Assembly (NCBI GenBank): GCA_949316495.1
Contig: OX439004.1
Coordinates: forward strand, 32,122,904-32,186,903
Origin: Amphiduros pacificus
Taxonomy: Eukaryota > Annelida > Polychaeta > Phyllodocida > Hesionidae
DNA length: 64,000 nucleotides
Direction: 5' to 3'
Shown here: positions 1 through 11,729 of the stretch, piece after piece
Layout: every line of letters starts with the position of its first letter
Position numbering within the stretch: position 1 is the first letter of the stretch
The notes under the pieces: model-generated
Told to the model about the DNA's origin: nothing
The model's input: only the letters and a program-made list of their open reading frames with translations
Databases searched by the model: none
Made by a program: the position numbers and the translations under genes

Positions 1-1111
1 TATTAATAATCACATCAATAAGATACCTCTATTTTCTTCTATACTATATGTCTGATAGAAGTTTTCAAAGCGAAAAAAGTTCACTACATGCCAAGAAATG
101 AGCAAATCTTAGATTATAAGTGACGAAAAAGGGAATAAAACATCTAAATCATGCCTGCTGTTTTCACACTTTTAGAAATGTGCACATAATCCTGGTCAAT
201 GGTATTCATATGTAACAAAGCAACAAGCATGAAGGGATGCTTCCCGTCATTTGTCATCCTTGCACACTCACTTCCTCATTACATCAATGGAAATATGACA
301 TACCAAGACAAATCCAAATATAAATATGTAATCAAATGTATTGTCATCAGCAGACAGAATATGCATATACAAAAAGTTAAAGGTCAAAAGTCTTTTTTAA
401 AGGACTAAAGATTCTCCTCCTTACAACTGTAATATGAATAATACATGGACCTTTTTCATGATATCAATTTGATTTTTAAAATACATAATTAAATCTAAAT
501 AGGATGTACCTTATGCCTGAAATTTTGTAATATAGGATAATTCTAAATTATATAATGGCTCTTGTTTTACGACATGTATCAATGATACAAATGAACAATT
601 TTATAATCAATAGTCAACAGTGGATGAAATTTGATTTATAAGTTTTCTCGCTCTTAGCCTATTTAACTTCAAACTTCAGATAAAATTCAAATAAAAGATC
701 AAATTTTTAATCAATTTATTTTTCATAAACATATGAATGTGCAAATCAAATTCATGCCGGCGTTTAGGAAAACAAATGTGTTTATTTCTGTCTGTAATAA
801 GTCTACTTAGTGCTGCCCCCTGGTGGAAAATTAACCAGGCCTTCCACACACATGGTGTGAGTATGTATGCATTGAAAAGGGCACACACACATTTTCTAAG
901 CCACATCGTGTATTCCACATCAGTGAAAAGGGCACATCCTTCAACACATGATATCGAACAAGCCTCATCGCATATTTAACTACAAGCAACAAAATACTCC
1001 AACTTCAAGAATGGCTTCCAATGAAAGGTAAGAATATAATTCCTTTATAGAATTCAAAAATTTTAATTACAAAGCTATGGAATAATTTGTCTAGTCCTGT
1101 ATCAGTGAGGT

Positions 1112-1160
<49 letters not shown>

Positions 1161-2470
1161 CTGTAAAATATATAATATAATATATATAAATACAGTAAGG
1201 CACACGCACATTTTCCATTATTATGCCACAATGAAACATCTTAAATATATGAAAATAACAATAATCATATAATGTGATGCAGACCTTTACAAAATATTCA
1301 TGTATTATATTCATTAGTGGAGATGACACACATGAAAATTTTGGGTAATCAACACAAGTATTATGTGGACATGTGACAGTTGCTGTATATTTCAAATTAA
1401 AGACCAGTTGGAGATATTTATCCTGATTTTAGGGTTCCTGTCACACACCTCTTGTGTAAACATAAACAGGTTTGTAATTTGAGCATCTTGTATACATTAT
1501 ACTTTCAAGAGGGGCACTCTTAAGATACCCCGTAGGTACAACGGTTACATCATTATCTGATTATCTGATAGGAGCAAGTGTCAATTACAAACACCAACCA
1601 CCCATGACAGAACTATTAATATGAAACTCATGATCCTATCCAAACAGTGTTCAAATTGCACACCATTTAGTATATCAAACATTTACAAAACCCACCGTAG
1701 GTATATAAGTATTTTGAATATATGCTCAATATGCAAGACTTATAACTCACTTCTTATTTTCAATATTGTTGGAAACCCCACATTCTGTTATTACATCAAT
1801 GAGTGGTAAAGTATGCATGTGGGAGGGGCTTATCCCTGATTGGTGGTTGTGGACCACAAATAGAAATAAGATGTAAACAAACACCAGCGACCACATGGCA
1901 GCTGACTGCCCCTGTATGTAGGGTGTGACTGGATAAGCTACATTTGGGTTATGGTGATTATTAATTTGTCAGCCTGGATGTAGGAATACTTGATGTGGGG
2001 TATGTGACCGAACTACTTTGACACTGTGGTCATACAGATTGCCCATCACCACCCTGGGGTGAGGGTGGACCAAGTGTGCTATTTATATTGTTAGCCACTA
2101 AAGCGAACTGACAGCACCCATAGCAGTCCTACACACCTTGGTTACAATAAATTAATCATCAAATGACCTTTTCAGATATTAATGTCTTTGAGTTTCTGTG
2201 AGTCTTGGAGTATTTCAAGCTTAAATCTGTGATACATAGACCAGTATTGTAAAAAAAAACTAATTTTTATATCTGACAGCTTAATCCATTAACAAAAGAT
2301 GTGGGGGAAACTTGCGGGAAGACCACCAGAGGGATAGTATGTCTTTTTTTGTAGACCTTATCTCTTTATAATAACTGAATACTGATATCTCTTTTTCATC
2401 AAAACCAGAAATACTCATAGTTGTGAATAAATAAATGCTTGTTTGTATCAGACAAACTAATATTTTCCTT
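1..2470. other. Noncoding flank, no gene seen
   Basis: AT-rich sequence with no open frame longer than about 100 codons and no recognisable protein motif. The only clear structure is the (AT)n tract around 1115-1158. A purine/pyrimidine-mixed, slightly GC-richer patch at about 1810-2130 has no recognisable content. Confidence 0.6.
1115..1158. repeat. (AT)n microsatellite
   Basis: About 22 uninterrupted AT dinucleotides, followed at 1167-1195 by a degenerate AT-rich tail. The short Tyr/Ile-rich open frames over it are products of the repeat. Confidence 0.95.
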
Positions 2471-3729
2471 TCAATATGTATACATTCTGTCCCTGGGACA
2501 AACATAAAATATTTTACGCCCCCTGACAGTCTTCACAATATGAACTGTTTTACATTTAATCCGTTGTATTGGCATGAACATTGATGGTCCATGAGATAAG
2601 GTACCATTGTTTATCCATGCACCAATTGGTTTTCTGAAAGTACTGTCATTTTCTACTTTCTGCAACCAATTAACCCTGGCAAGGACATGAGTTAGACAAT
2701 TCTGATTCAAAAACAAGTTGTGAATTATAAAGTGCTGTATTTCACCTGGTCTCATTGTCATCTCATCTGTGTTTACTATCAAGCCATCATCAGATGCCCA
2801 ACAAGCTAATATAAGTGATGATCTGTGACAGCGGGACATTTTAGAGCCATACAAAACATCCCCAATATTCATCACCTGAGCTTTCTTTGCCATGATGCTT
2901 ACTGCACTTTGATCAAACGCACCATAAAGAGTTTCGTACATGGCTGTCAGGTATCTTTGCTCAATAGCTGTCAAGAGAATGCTGTCAGTAACTGTGTAGT
3001 GCATGTTATGGGTTTTAGTCCATGAACATTGCAATAAATTGCTACAAGGGTTGGATTGCTGCGCATGCAGTATTATGTCTGATGTACAAGTTGAGGCTTC
3101 AGCTAGACTACCACGCCCACATTTTTCTCCAGATACCATTTTGACCCCTGGCAACATATATTCTGACATGAGACTTGGAAGTGGACAAGCCATCACTTCA
3201 CTTTGACGTAACATTTTCCTGATCATTGTTCTCTCAATGTTTCTATTATTTGTTGGCACATTTCCAAGAATTCCATTCTCTCTTTCTAGTCCAAATAGCC
3301 AAAACCCTTGTGAAGGACCCCAATTCAGAAGAATTTCCTTGAGATGCAAATGGAGGTGCATGTTTGGGGTAAATGAACCAGGATACAGTTGCTCAAACAT
3401 TTGACAGAATCTCAATAAATATGAATGACCAAGAAGAATACTGTTCTTTGTTAAATAGCGTGCAGAATATATTCTACATCCAAGGACAAAATTCTGCCAG
3501 CAGTCCATATGTGCTGGTGGAAGAATGCCTTGTAATGCATATAAACTGAATAAATTGGCCCAGTTCTTACATTGGTCAGCAGTCAAGCCACTAAAACTGG
3601 ATGCTATTTTTCTTGGAATTCTTCCAACTTCTTGTGGAACTTTGACATCATCAACAATGGATTGAATGATTTTCAAATCATTGTCTGTGATAATGTCATG
3701 TCTTTTCCACACTGAAAGCATATTCTTTG
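2471..3729 (-). CDS. EnSpm/CACTA-type transposase, C-terminal exon
   Basis: An open frame of about 420 codons without stops resembles the C-terminal half of animal EnSpm/CACTA transposase proteins. Diagnostic segments in order are: GRIPRKI and LTADQCKNW (the usual TADQWKNW with W to C), a Cys/Trp-rich helical stretch, TPNMHLHLHLKEILLNWGP, FWLFGLERENGILG, then NNRNIE. This succession is typical of the region following the DDE domain. A second conserved part follows, with SSLILACWASDDG, GEIQHFIIHNLF, HVLARVNWL and MPIQRIKC. The frame opens upstream without an ATG, so this is an internal or terminal exon. A plausible acceptor (TTTCTAACAG) places its start at 3729; the first in-frame ATG is about nine bases further in. 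The catalytic DDE part is not recognisable nearby, so the copy is probably incomplete although this exon is undamaged. Family assignment is by recalled motif order. Confidence 0.8.
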
Positions 3730-3735
3730 CTGTTA

Positions 3736-4730
3736 GAAATGAAATTATCGCAAATCTGCAAGCCAAAGATTTTAAAATATGATGTACTTTTGTTTATATG
3801 TAAATCTCGGAGCGTAATCGATATAATTAAGTTAATTTTTCTCATTGTTCCCCTGCTTGTTAATTCCTGGAATTTATACAGCTAATAGTGTGTTTTCCTG
3901 GCTTTCCAATGGTATAAACCTTAAGTCTCTACGATATTTAGAAATGAAATTATCGCAAATCTCCAAGCCAAAGATTTTCTGATCCAGACAGAAATATGAT
4001 GTACTTTTGTTTACATGAAAATCTCGGAGCGTAATCGAAATAATTAAGTGAATTATTCTTCTTGTTCCCCTGCTCCTAAATTCTTGGAATTTATACAGCT
4101 AATAGTGTGTTTTCTTGGCTTTTCAATGGTATAAACCTGAGGTCTCTATGATATTTAGAAATGAAATGATCGCAAATCTGCAAACCAAAGATTTTCAGAC
4201 CTTGACAGAAGTATGATGTACTCTTGTTTAAATCTCGGAGCGTAAATGAAATAATGAAGTTAATTTTTCTCCTTGTCCCCCTGCTTCTAAATTGTTGGAA
4301 TTTACACAGCTGATGGAGTGTTTTCTTGGCTTTTCAATGGTATAAACCTGAAGTCTCTACGATATTTAGAAATGAAATTATCGCAAATCTGCAAGCCAAA
4401 GATTTTCTGATCCGGACAGAAATGCAATGTACTTTTGTTTAAATCTCGGAGCGTAATTTAAATAATTAAGTTATTTTTCCTTGTTTCCTTATCTCTAAAT
4501 TCTTGGAATTTACACAGCTGATAGAGTGTTTTCTTGGCTTTTCAATGGTATAAACCTGAAGGTTTTATGATATGTCGAAATTGAATTATTGCAAATCTGC
4601 TAGCCAAAGATTTTCTGATCCAGACAGGAAAATGATGTACTGTAGTTTAAATCTCACATTGTTGTTTATTTTTCTGCTTGTTCCAATACTCCTATATTCT
4701 TGCACATTCACACAGCTGATGTTTGAAAAA
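3736..4730. repeat. ~208-bp tandem repeat, about five copies
   Basis: A unit starting near GAAATGAAATTATCGCAAAT recurs at 3736, 3941, 4158, 4369 and 4577, so the spacing is 205, 217, 211 and 208 bp. Units share the phrases AAATCTCGGAGCGTAA, TTCTTGGAATTTACACAGCT and TTTCAATGGTATAAACCT. The last unit is the most diverged and truncated. The array abuts the transposase exon: the first unit runs into the exon's putative 3' splice site. It occupies the place where the DDE-encoding exons would be expected. Confidence 0.9.
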
Positions 4731-5142
4731 GCAAAAGTCAACTAGAGAAAGTCACTGTGGCAAGAATTTGAATGAATGCTTAGTAACATGAAATGGACTA
4801 CAATAGTCATTTTGTAAAATATCTTATTGCCTTTTGTAACTGCCCTTTATAATATACACATTATCAACTGTTCATGGTCAACTTTTCATTGTAAAAATGT
4901 TGACCATCTGCTGAATACACATCACAATCATTACCTCTGGAAACAATGTTTTGGCCTCTGAATGAAATCAAGTTCAAGATGATCAGACATCTATGTACTG
5001 ATATCATGGTGATGTCATCAAGCATTGTTAGACCTTTTTTTCTGAGCCTGACCTCTGATAGTCATAACAAGACAAAGAATGTTTCTTAAATCCTGCCTTT
5101 CAGATGGTGTTAGGTATTAAATGAGTAATAATAATTACCTAC

Positions 5143-5383
5143 CAAAAACATGTGAAGGAGATGGTTGGATGGTAATTGGAGCATCTTTTTGTGTTGTGTC
5201 CATAATTGAATTTGGACTGGCAGAAGTCTTTGATTGAGTGTGCTCATGGCTACACATCCATTTTCTTGATCCATAGTCATATTTGTCTTTCTTGTGGGTC
5301 AAGAAGAAGCGTGATGAGTATGTTATTTTGCATCCAGGACACTGTCTTCGCTGCCTTCGCCTCTGCAGATTAATGCTGTCCAA
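5143..5383 (-). CDS. Putative Cys-rich N-terminal exon of the CACTA gene
   Basis: A short minus-strand open frame encodes a very basic start (RRRQRRQ) followed by CPGC, a Tyr/Phe-rich stretch and TH, giving a CxxC...H arrangement like the zinc-finger head of many EnSpm transposases. It has no ATG. An acceptor CTGCAG at about 5363 and a donor TTTTTG|GTAGGT near 5143 fit an internal exon. It lies upstream of, and in the same orientation as, the transposase C-terminal exon, so the two could belong to one gene. This linkage is inference; a chance frame is possible. Confidence 0.45.
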
Positions 5384-7256
5384 ATTTTAAAAGAGAAGTT
5401 AAATGATTTCAATAAATTTGAAACTCCAAAGCCTGCAATATATATTGACATGAAATCTTAAGTTTGGTTTTGTGTGAATGTGTCAAGGTGGGATTAAGGA
5501 AAACTAATCTGAGTGGTGTACACAAATACTCCCTTTCAATTACTATTATTGCAGACAATATATTAATGAAGTGTATAAAAGATATCTTACCTGGATGCTG
5601 GGTCCATTGTTAAAGGAACTGGTCTTTACTCCATTTACTAAAATGCCTGGCTGTACCATAAGAAAATAAATTTTTGGCAAATTATGGGTTTTTCTCCACA
5701 ACCTGTCTCAATCAAATGCTGAAGTAAAATGTGATGGGAGTAGAAAAGGCAAGGATCACAAGAAAGAGCTTGACTGAAATTGACTGAAATGGGATGGCAG
5801 GTTTTAATAATGATATATGACTATCATGGTTCTAATTAGCTTTATCTATAGAGCATATTTGTTTGAACAAAAGATTTGATATTGGATGCAATGCACAATA
5901 ACCCCTATTTGTACTGACCACATATTTGTTTTGTTATGAAATTTATTGGCATTTAGTTATTTTAGGTATTTACTCTATGAATAGAATAATGCGTGAAGCA
6001 TAAATAGGGGCTTGTTCTGTATTCATGAAGTATGTGATAACACAGAAAGCACAAATACTTATAGGGGCTTGTTCTTCATAACTCAACAATAATAAACAAC
6101 AAAGTAGCCACAGTGCAGCCCGAAGTGTACACTACAAGCTTAAGATAACACGAGAGCATCCTCCATGACTGGTGTATACAGTGATAGATTACAAATATAA
6201 ACAAATATACTTTTGATCAGGGAAGCAGGGAGAGAAAATTGTGAGAATTTCTTCATATTATCCAAATTGGGGCAACTTAGGGCAAAGTTTTCCTTGTCTG
6301 ATTACATTGCTTGTCACATTTGAAGTTATATATCTTAACAGGCCAAACTTCTAACATCTCTCAGCATCATATCCTAACCGAAGTTTCAAGCAGGCTATTG
6401 TTCAATCTATTAGAACATTCTCATTACTGAGGGCTCTGTATAGAACACTATTCTGTAAAAATGAAGTGGAATTTGATCAAATCTGTAAAGGTTACTCTTG
6501 TTATTACCAAGGAGAGTATACATACAAATCACCAATGGGTTAATTTCCCTATGTTTCAAATTATGTTTCCACCCCAACAAGCTTTTGAAAGTCATTCCAT
6601 GCACAATCCTGAAATGTACAATGAGATCTTCTACTGCTCTTGGGGAGGGTGCAAAGGAGGCTGTGGTGGCTGAGGTACTGCGTGGACATTTTGGCTTCTC
6701 AGAGGGACTGCTAAAATGAAGAGGGCAGAGTTATAGCAGATCTGTCTCAAGGTTTTCTGAGAGGCTCACTGCACTGTGTAATCCCATGAGGGACATTCAC
6801 CTCTTGGAATGATGTGCAATTCATCATGATGAAGAGGGTTAAATAGCTTGTGGTACGGAATGTACACTTTGAGTTTAACTGTATGTAACATTTATATTGG
6901 TTGCAATTTCCACACATATATGTGCACAATAAACTCAATTTATGCTGTCTATTTAATTGATTCCCTACTGTTTTATTGACCTTAAAGGTCATAACATCAT
7001 AGCATCATCATAGTATCATGGTCAAGTATTTGACATCACCATCAGAATTTTACTATGCCTATGGACTGTATTTACATCACGGTGATGATAAATTACAAAT
7101 ATTTTACTAGCCTCCATCTCAGCTCTTTTGTTTGGATATCTCAATTCAAAGATTGCAGATATTTTGTCAATATATTTGTGAATAAAACAAATACAATACT
7201 GATTTTCAAACCCATTCAAATATTTATATTTCAGTTATGCTTCACAATCATTCTCC
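5384..7256. other. Intergenic segment between divergent transposon-like genes
   Basis: No convincing coding exon. A 50-bp stretch near 6693-6738 (TTGGCTTCTCAGAG... to a GAAGAGGGCAGAGTT core) recurs at about 13660-13708, marking a dispersed repeat. A possible extra acceptor (ATATTTCAG) lies at about 7233, just ahead of the ATG of the plus-strand gene. The segment may hold the promoters of the two divergent genes. Confidence 0.45.
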
Positions 7257-7523
7257 ATGGAACATGGAGATGACAACAGGCAGCCCCGAGATCACAGTAC
7301 CCCACTCGGGAAAAAGTCGTATCTGAGCCCCAGGCCCCAGTACTTGCAGTTGAATGCAGTTTTGAGAGCTCTACAAGACATGAAGGAGACGCAAAACGAA
7401 ACCCTGCAAGCACTCAAAGAAATCAAGGAGGTACAAGCTAAAATGCAAGTTGATTTGCAAAAGGTTATCGGCCAACAACAACAGGAACAGAAAAAGAAAA
7501 TTGCCATCAACTCAGAGACCAGG
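7257..7523 (+). CDS. Exon 1 of coiled-coil gene
   Basis: Begins ATGGAACATGG in a good start context (CCATGG) and runs 89 codons to AGG|GTATGT, phase 0. Residues about 30-75 form the predicted coiled coil. An earlier non-coding exon is possible because an acceptor-like TTTCAG lies about 23 bp upstream. Confidence 0.7.
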
Positions 7524-9040
7524 GTATGTTGAGACTAAAATACTGAAATTGTAAATTATAGTTGAATCAATATATATGTTTGCATATAGAAATAAAGAAT
7601 ATAGATCATGTCTCAAACCTGTAGCATACTAAAGAATTATAATGGAAGAATGTGTTATGCAGTTATAATTTATGATCCTCAAACAATTTGTAGATTGCCA
7701 AAGCCCAACAAGTTATAGACATTCATGAAAACAGTTACTCTGTTGATAACAATAATAGTATTACTGAATTGTTGCTTTGATATTTATTGCTGTCAATTTT
7801 GTCTCAAGACAGCTGTCCATGATGCTGCTGGTAAGCTGAGAGATGATGGTCTGACATGGGGACTTGGTGCAGGGAGAAAGTAAGTCATTATGAATCACAA
7901 ATGAATTTATAATGGTTGTTTTAAAAGTAACTTGTTATTTGTTCAAATAACTACACCAAGGGTAGGAATCCACACCAAATAACATCTTCATAATACGAAC
8001 TTGCAACATTTAGAAAAAGAAATAAGGTTCACCATTTTAGGATGCTTTCATAATTGACCTCAAATTTTGGATGTACACTATAAACTTTAAATTTAATTTT
8101 GTTCCTCAGATATAATGATACAGAGAACCAGACCATAACACAGGAAATCATTCGTGGAGTCCGGGGTCTTGCAGGAGATGTGCCCCTTCAAGAAATTACA
8201 GGTAAGAATATATCATAATTCACCTCTGTATATATTTTAAATATTTCACATTCCATTTATATGCCATGTGATTTGTCAATTTGTTCAGTAAAAAAACATC
8301 TTTTAAAAAGGTATTAAGGAAATTAAGGATGCCATGCTTATGTTCAAGATTGATTATAATTATTTATTAAGTTATTTGTGTGATGAAATTTACACATTCA
8401 AAATTACATCTCTGATATGTCTTTATGTTTTTAAAGAAATAATTCATTTTGATAACTTTCATACCCATTTCTGCAAATTTTATTAATATTGGCATTATTA
8501 TAAGAATCAGTTCAGCATTTATTTCAATCTCTGTACACTGTAAACGCCATGTTATCTCATGTGTGAATACAGATATTATAAAAAATTATATCTTTTTTCC
8601 AGCTTCAATCAAGACTTACTTTAAGTCTTTGTCAGGAAACCTTTACAAGAGGGAAAAACGGAAAGGCTGCTCAGCATAGGGCCAATATGAAGGCTGCAGC
8701 AAGAAAGAGAATGGTAAAGTTTACACTGATATTGATAAAATTGTGGATATTGATAAAACTGTAGATAATCTTCTCTAAAAAAGTTTTCCCTGACTTTACA
8801 TTTGGATTAAAAAACAAATATGTATTTTAATAGGGAATGTATTTTAACACTGTAAATGTACCAATTCCCAAAAGTATAACATTTTGGTTATTTTCTTCTC
8901 TGTCACTAGGGGGCACTCATTGAAAAAGACCCATAAATAACCTTAAGATGAGATCTACTTGTAGCAAATATATTGTGCTGCATTACTAAATTCCCATAAA
9001 ACACTTGTTTTTACATGAAAATTAATGGTTATATTTGCAG

Positions 9041-9556
9041 AAGGCAGATCGGAGAAAAAATGCTGTAGCATTGATGCAGTGGAGCGTGGAGAAGAAGGCA
9101 AAGGTGACAGCAGCCCTCCAAGTCCCCTTCATGTCGTCAGAGGATGATGATGAAGATGACCCAATGACCCTCATAATTAGACGAAAGCCGAATGAGTCAG
9201 AGAAGTTGAAGAGATACAAGAAGAAGCTGGATAGGATGGCCAGCCGGCAAGACAGCACCAGTGGCCGTAAAAAGCCCCGATTTACAAGACTGGAAGGCCG
9301 TGAATCCAATAAGCCCATTTTAACCGACTGTTCGGAGCTGGAATGGACAATGGACACTGAAGAGCAAAACAGTACTCTGCCTGAGATCAGCACCACACAT
9401 GTACATTTGCCTGAGACCAGCACCACACATGTACATTTGCCTGAGACCAGCATCTCAAATGTGCCTGAGACCAGCGCTAGCATCACCCATTTATCACTAA
9501 ATCTAAGCCAATCAGTAATAGAGGATGTTGATGATGAGGTTGATAATGTAGAATGA
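9041..9556 (+). CDS. Last exon of coiled-coil gene
   Basis: Follows the acceptor TATTTGCAG and encodes KADRRKN, a Lys-rich segment, MSSEDDDEDD, a basic KKLDRMASRQ stretch, then near-identical 10-residue repeats LPEISTTHVH / LPETSTTHVH and an acidic end (DVDDEVDNVE). The stop lies only about ten bases before the outer end of the large inverted repeat. Confidence 0.7.
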   Translation, partial: KADRRKNAVALMQWSVEKKAKVTAALQVPFMSSEDDDEDDPMTLIIRRKPNESEKLKRYKKKLDRMASRQDSTSGRKKPRFTRLEGRESNKPILTDCSELEWTMDTEEQNSTLPEISTTHVHLPETSTTHVHLPETSISNVPETSASITHLSLNLSQSVIEDVDDEVDNVE

Positions 9557-9565
9557 TGTTGAAAG

Positions 9566-11026
9566 GTATGAAGCACACTTTATTGATACAGTCCAATAAG
9601 TGTTTTTAAAAGTTTTTCAGTCCAATAAGTGTTTTAAACATTTTCAGCTTTTTAAAGCTGCTTTTTTAGTTTTTTTTAAAAATATATTGTTACATGCTGA
9701 CACATGCACCCAGTCATGTCCTTGGTATTTATAATCAAACCTAAACCCACATCACACACACAGTGTCAACTGTCATTCAATTTTTTTTTTTTAAATCTCA
9801 GAACACATTTATTTTTTGAAAGAGCTCTGATATCAAACATTTTCATTTCAGATTAAAATATGTTGTAGCCCTTGCATTCATACAGCATTGTACCAAGTAC
9901 CATACAATTCTATTACAAAGTGACATCAGAATATATCAGAATGTATTCAATTTATACTGGCTGAGCTCTTGGCGTGTTGATGGACAAGACCTGTTTAATA
10001 GGCTCCACCCCCTCATTTTATATTTGAACCCCCTCCTTTAAACAAATTTAAAGATCTTAATTGACAATCCCTCTTTGAAAGCCCCCTCCTTTATTCACAT
10101 AATTTCTTGGTGGGATGTTGATACTGAGGTACTGAAAGATTAAAGGAGGGGGTTCAAGTATAAAAGGAAGGGGGTGGAGCCTATTAAACATGTCTTGGCC
10201 ATCAAAGCACCCAGGGCTCAGCCAGTATAAATTGAATACATTCTGATATATTTCTTACTTTCAAATAGAAATGTATGGTACTTGGTATATTGCTGCATGA
10301 ACACAAGGGCTACAACATATTTTAATTTGAAATCTAAATGTTTAATATCTAAGCTCTTTTAAACAATAAAAGTGTTCTGAGATTTAAATTAATTTGGTTT
10401 TGATTAACAGTTGATACTGTGTGTGAGATGTAGGTTTAGGTTTGTTTTTAAATACCAAGCACATGGCTGAGTGCATGTGTCCAGCATGTTACAACATATT
10501 TGTGGTTTTACCCCATACCTCCCTTGGGCTAGATGTTGCTGTAGCTGGGTGGGGGAGCGGTCAACTTCAAAGACTCATTATATAATTTGTGTAAAGATAA
10601 GAATCTGATTTCCTGGTCCTCTTCAGATAAACTTTCCAGTGCTTAATTTATGTTTTCTGAATGAACTGATAAATATGAAGATCACCTTCCATTCTTCCCC
10701 CTCTACTGATGAGATCAAGGAGAAGGGCTGTCACTGAGATCATAGAGAAAGTATAAAATTTTATTTCTCTATGCTGAGATAAACCGGATTATGCAGGGTG
10801 GTATGAAGGAACCCCTTTCTTGTCTATGTTTACACACAGCCTGCCCGGCCACCAGCAGCATCCGGTGGGCTGTATGTGGACAGTTTGACAAACGGTCAAC
10901 TTGTGAGGTTGCTGTGTTGTGTAACACTACCAATCAGCATGATCTGACTGTACAGCTTTTCATGGGTCCTGGTCCCCCTGTTTAAAAAGACTTATTGGAC
11001 TGTATCAATAAAGAGTGCTTCATATA
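9566..11026. repeat. ~1.46-kb imperfect inverted repeat (foldback)
   Basis: The left arm (about 9566-10045) is the reverse complement of the right arm (about 10135-11026). For example ATGTTGTAGCCCTTG at 9861 pairs with CAAGGGCTACAACAT near 10305, and TTTATTGATACAGTCCAATAAG at 9580 pairs with the stretch at 10990-11012. The inner pairing from about 9680 to 10500 looks roughly 85% identical by eye. The right arm carries about 480 extra bases (10500-10980). The loop is about 85 bp. It resembles a foldback or long-TIR MITE-type DNA element inserted just behind the stop codon of the plus-strand gene. Confidence 0.85.
11007..11012 (+). terminator. AATAAA poly(A) signal at the end of the foldback
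   Basis: AATAAA lies in the outer tip of the right arm. I see no other AATAAA between the stop codon at 9556 and the loop, so this is the likely 3' end signal if the plus-strand gene is transcribed. Its mirror copy, on the minus strand, is at about 9580-9585. Confidence 0.4.
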
Positions 11027-11729
11027 ATACTTATTAGCCTGATTTGCCAGAATCCAGAAGTGCTCTTTTGTTTTACATGTCAGATCCACAGATTTGAGAT
11101 TCCCAGGGGGACTGATTAAATAACAGTCTGGTCTCTATTTGCCTTGTGTTTTTGATTATTGTAATTAGTACTGAATTGAATATGGAAAGAATGATCATGA
11201 AAAAGTGCTCTGTATTTTTAGTTCATTTTTCAATATATTTATAGTTTGATTAATTGCTCAATTGAGGCTGTTATTGAATAAAATATACAAATCCACCAAG
11301 ATTATAACAAGGTATGAATAAACAATTGTAATTGTTATCTGACTGTAAATCAACATTGCATGATAGAATATGAAATACATCGATTGTTCACCATCATATG
11401 TTTCATATTTTTTATATTTTAAGATTATTAGTTTCTAGTTTTTATATCATTTCCCTTTTTGGAATATGTAAATAAGAGCAAAAATATGCTATTGGAATTC
11501 AATTCAACAATTTCTTTTGTAATATATGAGTGACATTGCATCTTTCAGTTTTGCAGGTAATTATTTTCACATTTCTGTCAAATGTGATGACGATAATTGT
11601 AAAAACCTTTTCTTTTATAATAAAAAAATAATGCATATAAATGATATGTTTTCTTTTCATATAGTGTTGTTATGTCTTATGAATTCATCATAGATCTCAT
11701 ATAAAATTCATATAAACTGATATATACAT

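Larger units (their letters stand above)
7257..9556 (+). pseudogene. Five-exon coiled-coil / basic-acidic protein gene with frameshift
   Basis: Five exons (7257-7523, 7809-7879, 8110-8201, 8603-8713, 9041-9556) are bounded by good GT/AG sites with matching phases, apart from one problem. Exon 1 opens at CCATGG and encodes a coiled coil (repeated LQALKEIKEVQ-type heptads) ending in a Gln/Lys-rich tail. Exons 2-4 carry a WGLG segment, a YFKSL motif and a Lys/Arg-rich stretch. Exon 5 has MSSEDDDEDD, a KKLDR motif, and a degenerate LPETSTTHVH repeat before the acidic C-terminus. Exon 4 is 111 nt long where the flanking phases need 110 (mod 3): its 5' part reads correctly in one frame, its 3' part (GKAAQHRANMKAAARKRM) in the next. 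The shift falls in or near the GGGAAAAACGG run. The gene is therefore either decayed or the run is miscalled. The architecture recalls a widespread animal family of unknown function (C14orf93-like or transposon-associated), but I could not confirm that. Confidence 0.65.

Noticed and set aside
3764-3766. Translation start of the transposase frame at this point
   Set aside because: The codon is TTG, not ATG, and lies inside the tandem repeat; the frame is better explained as an exon entered through a 3' splice site near 3729.
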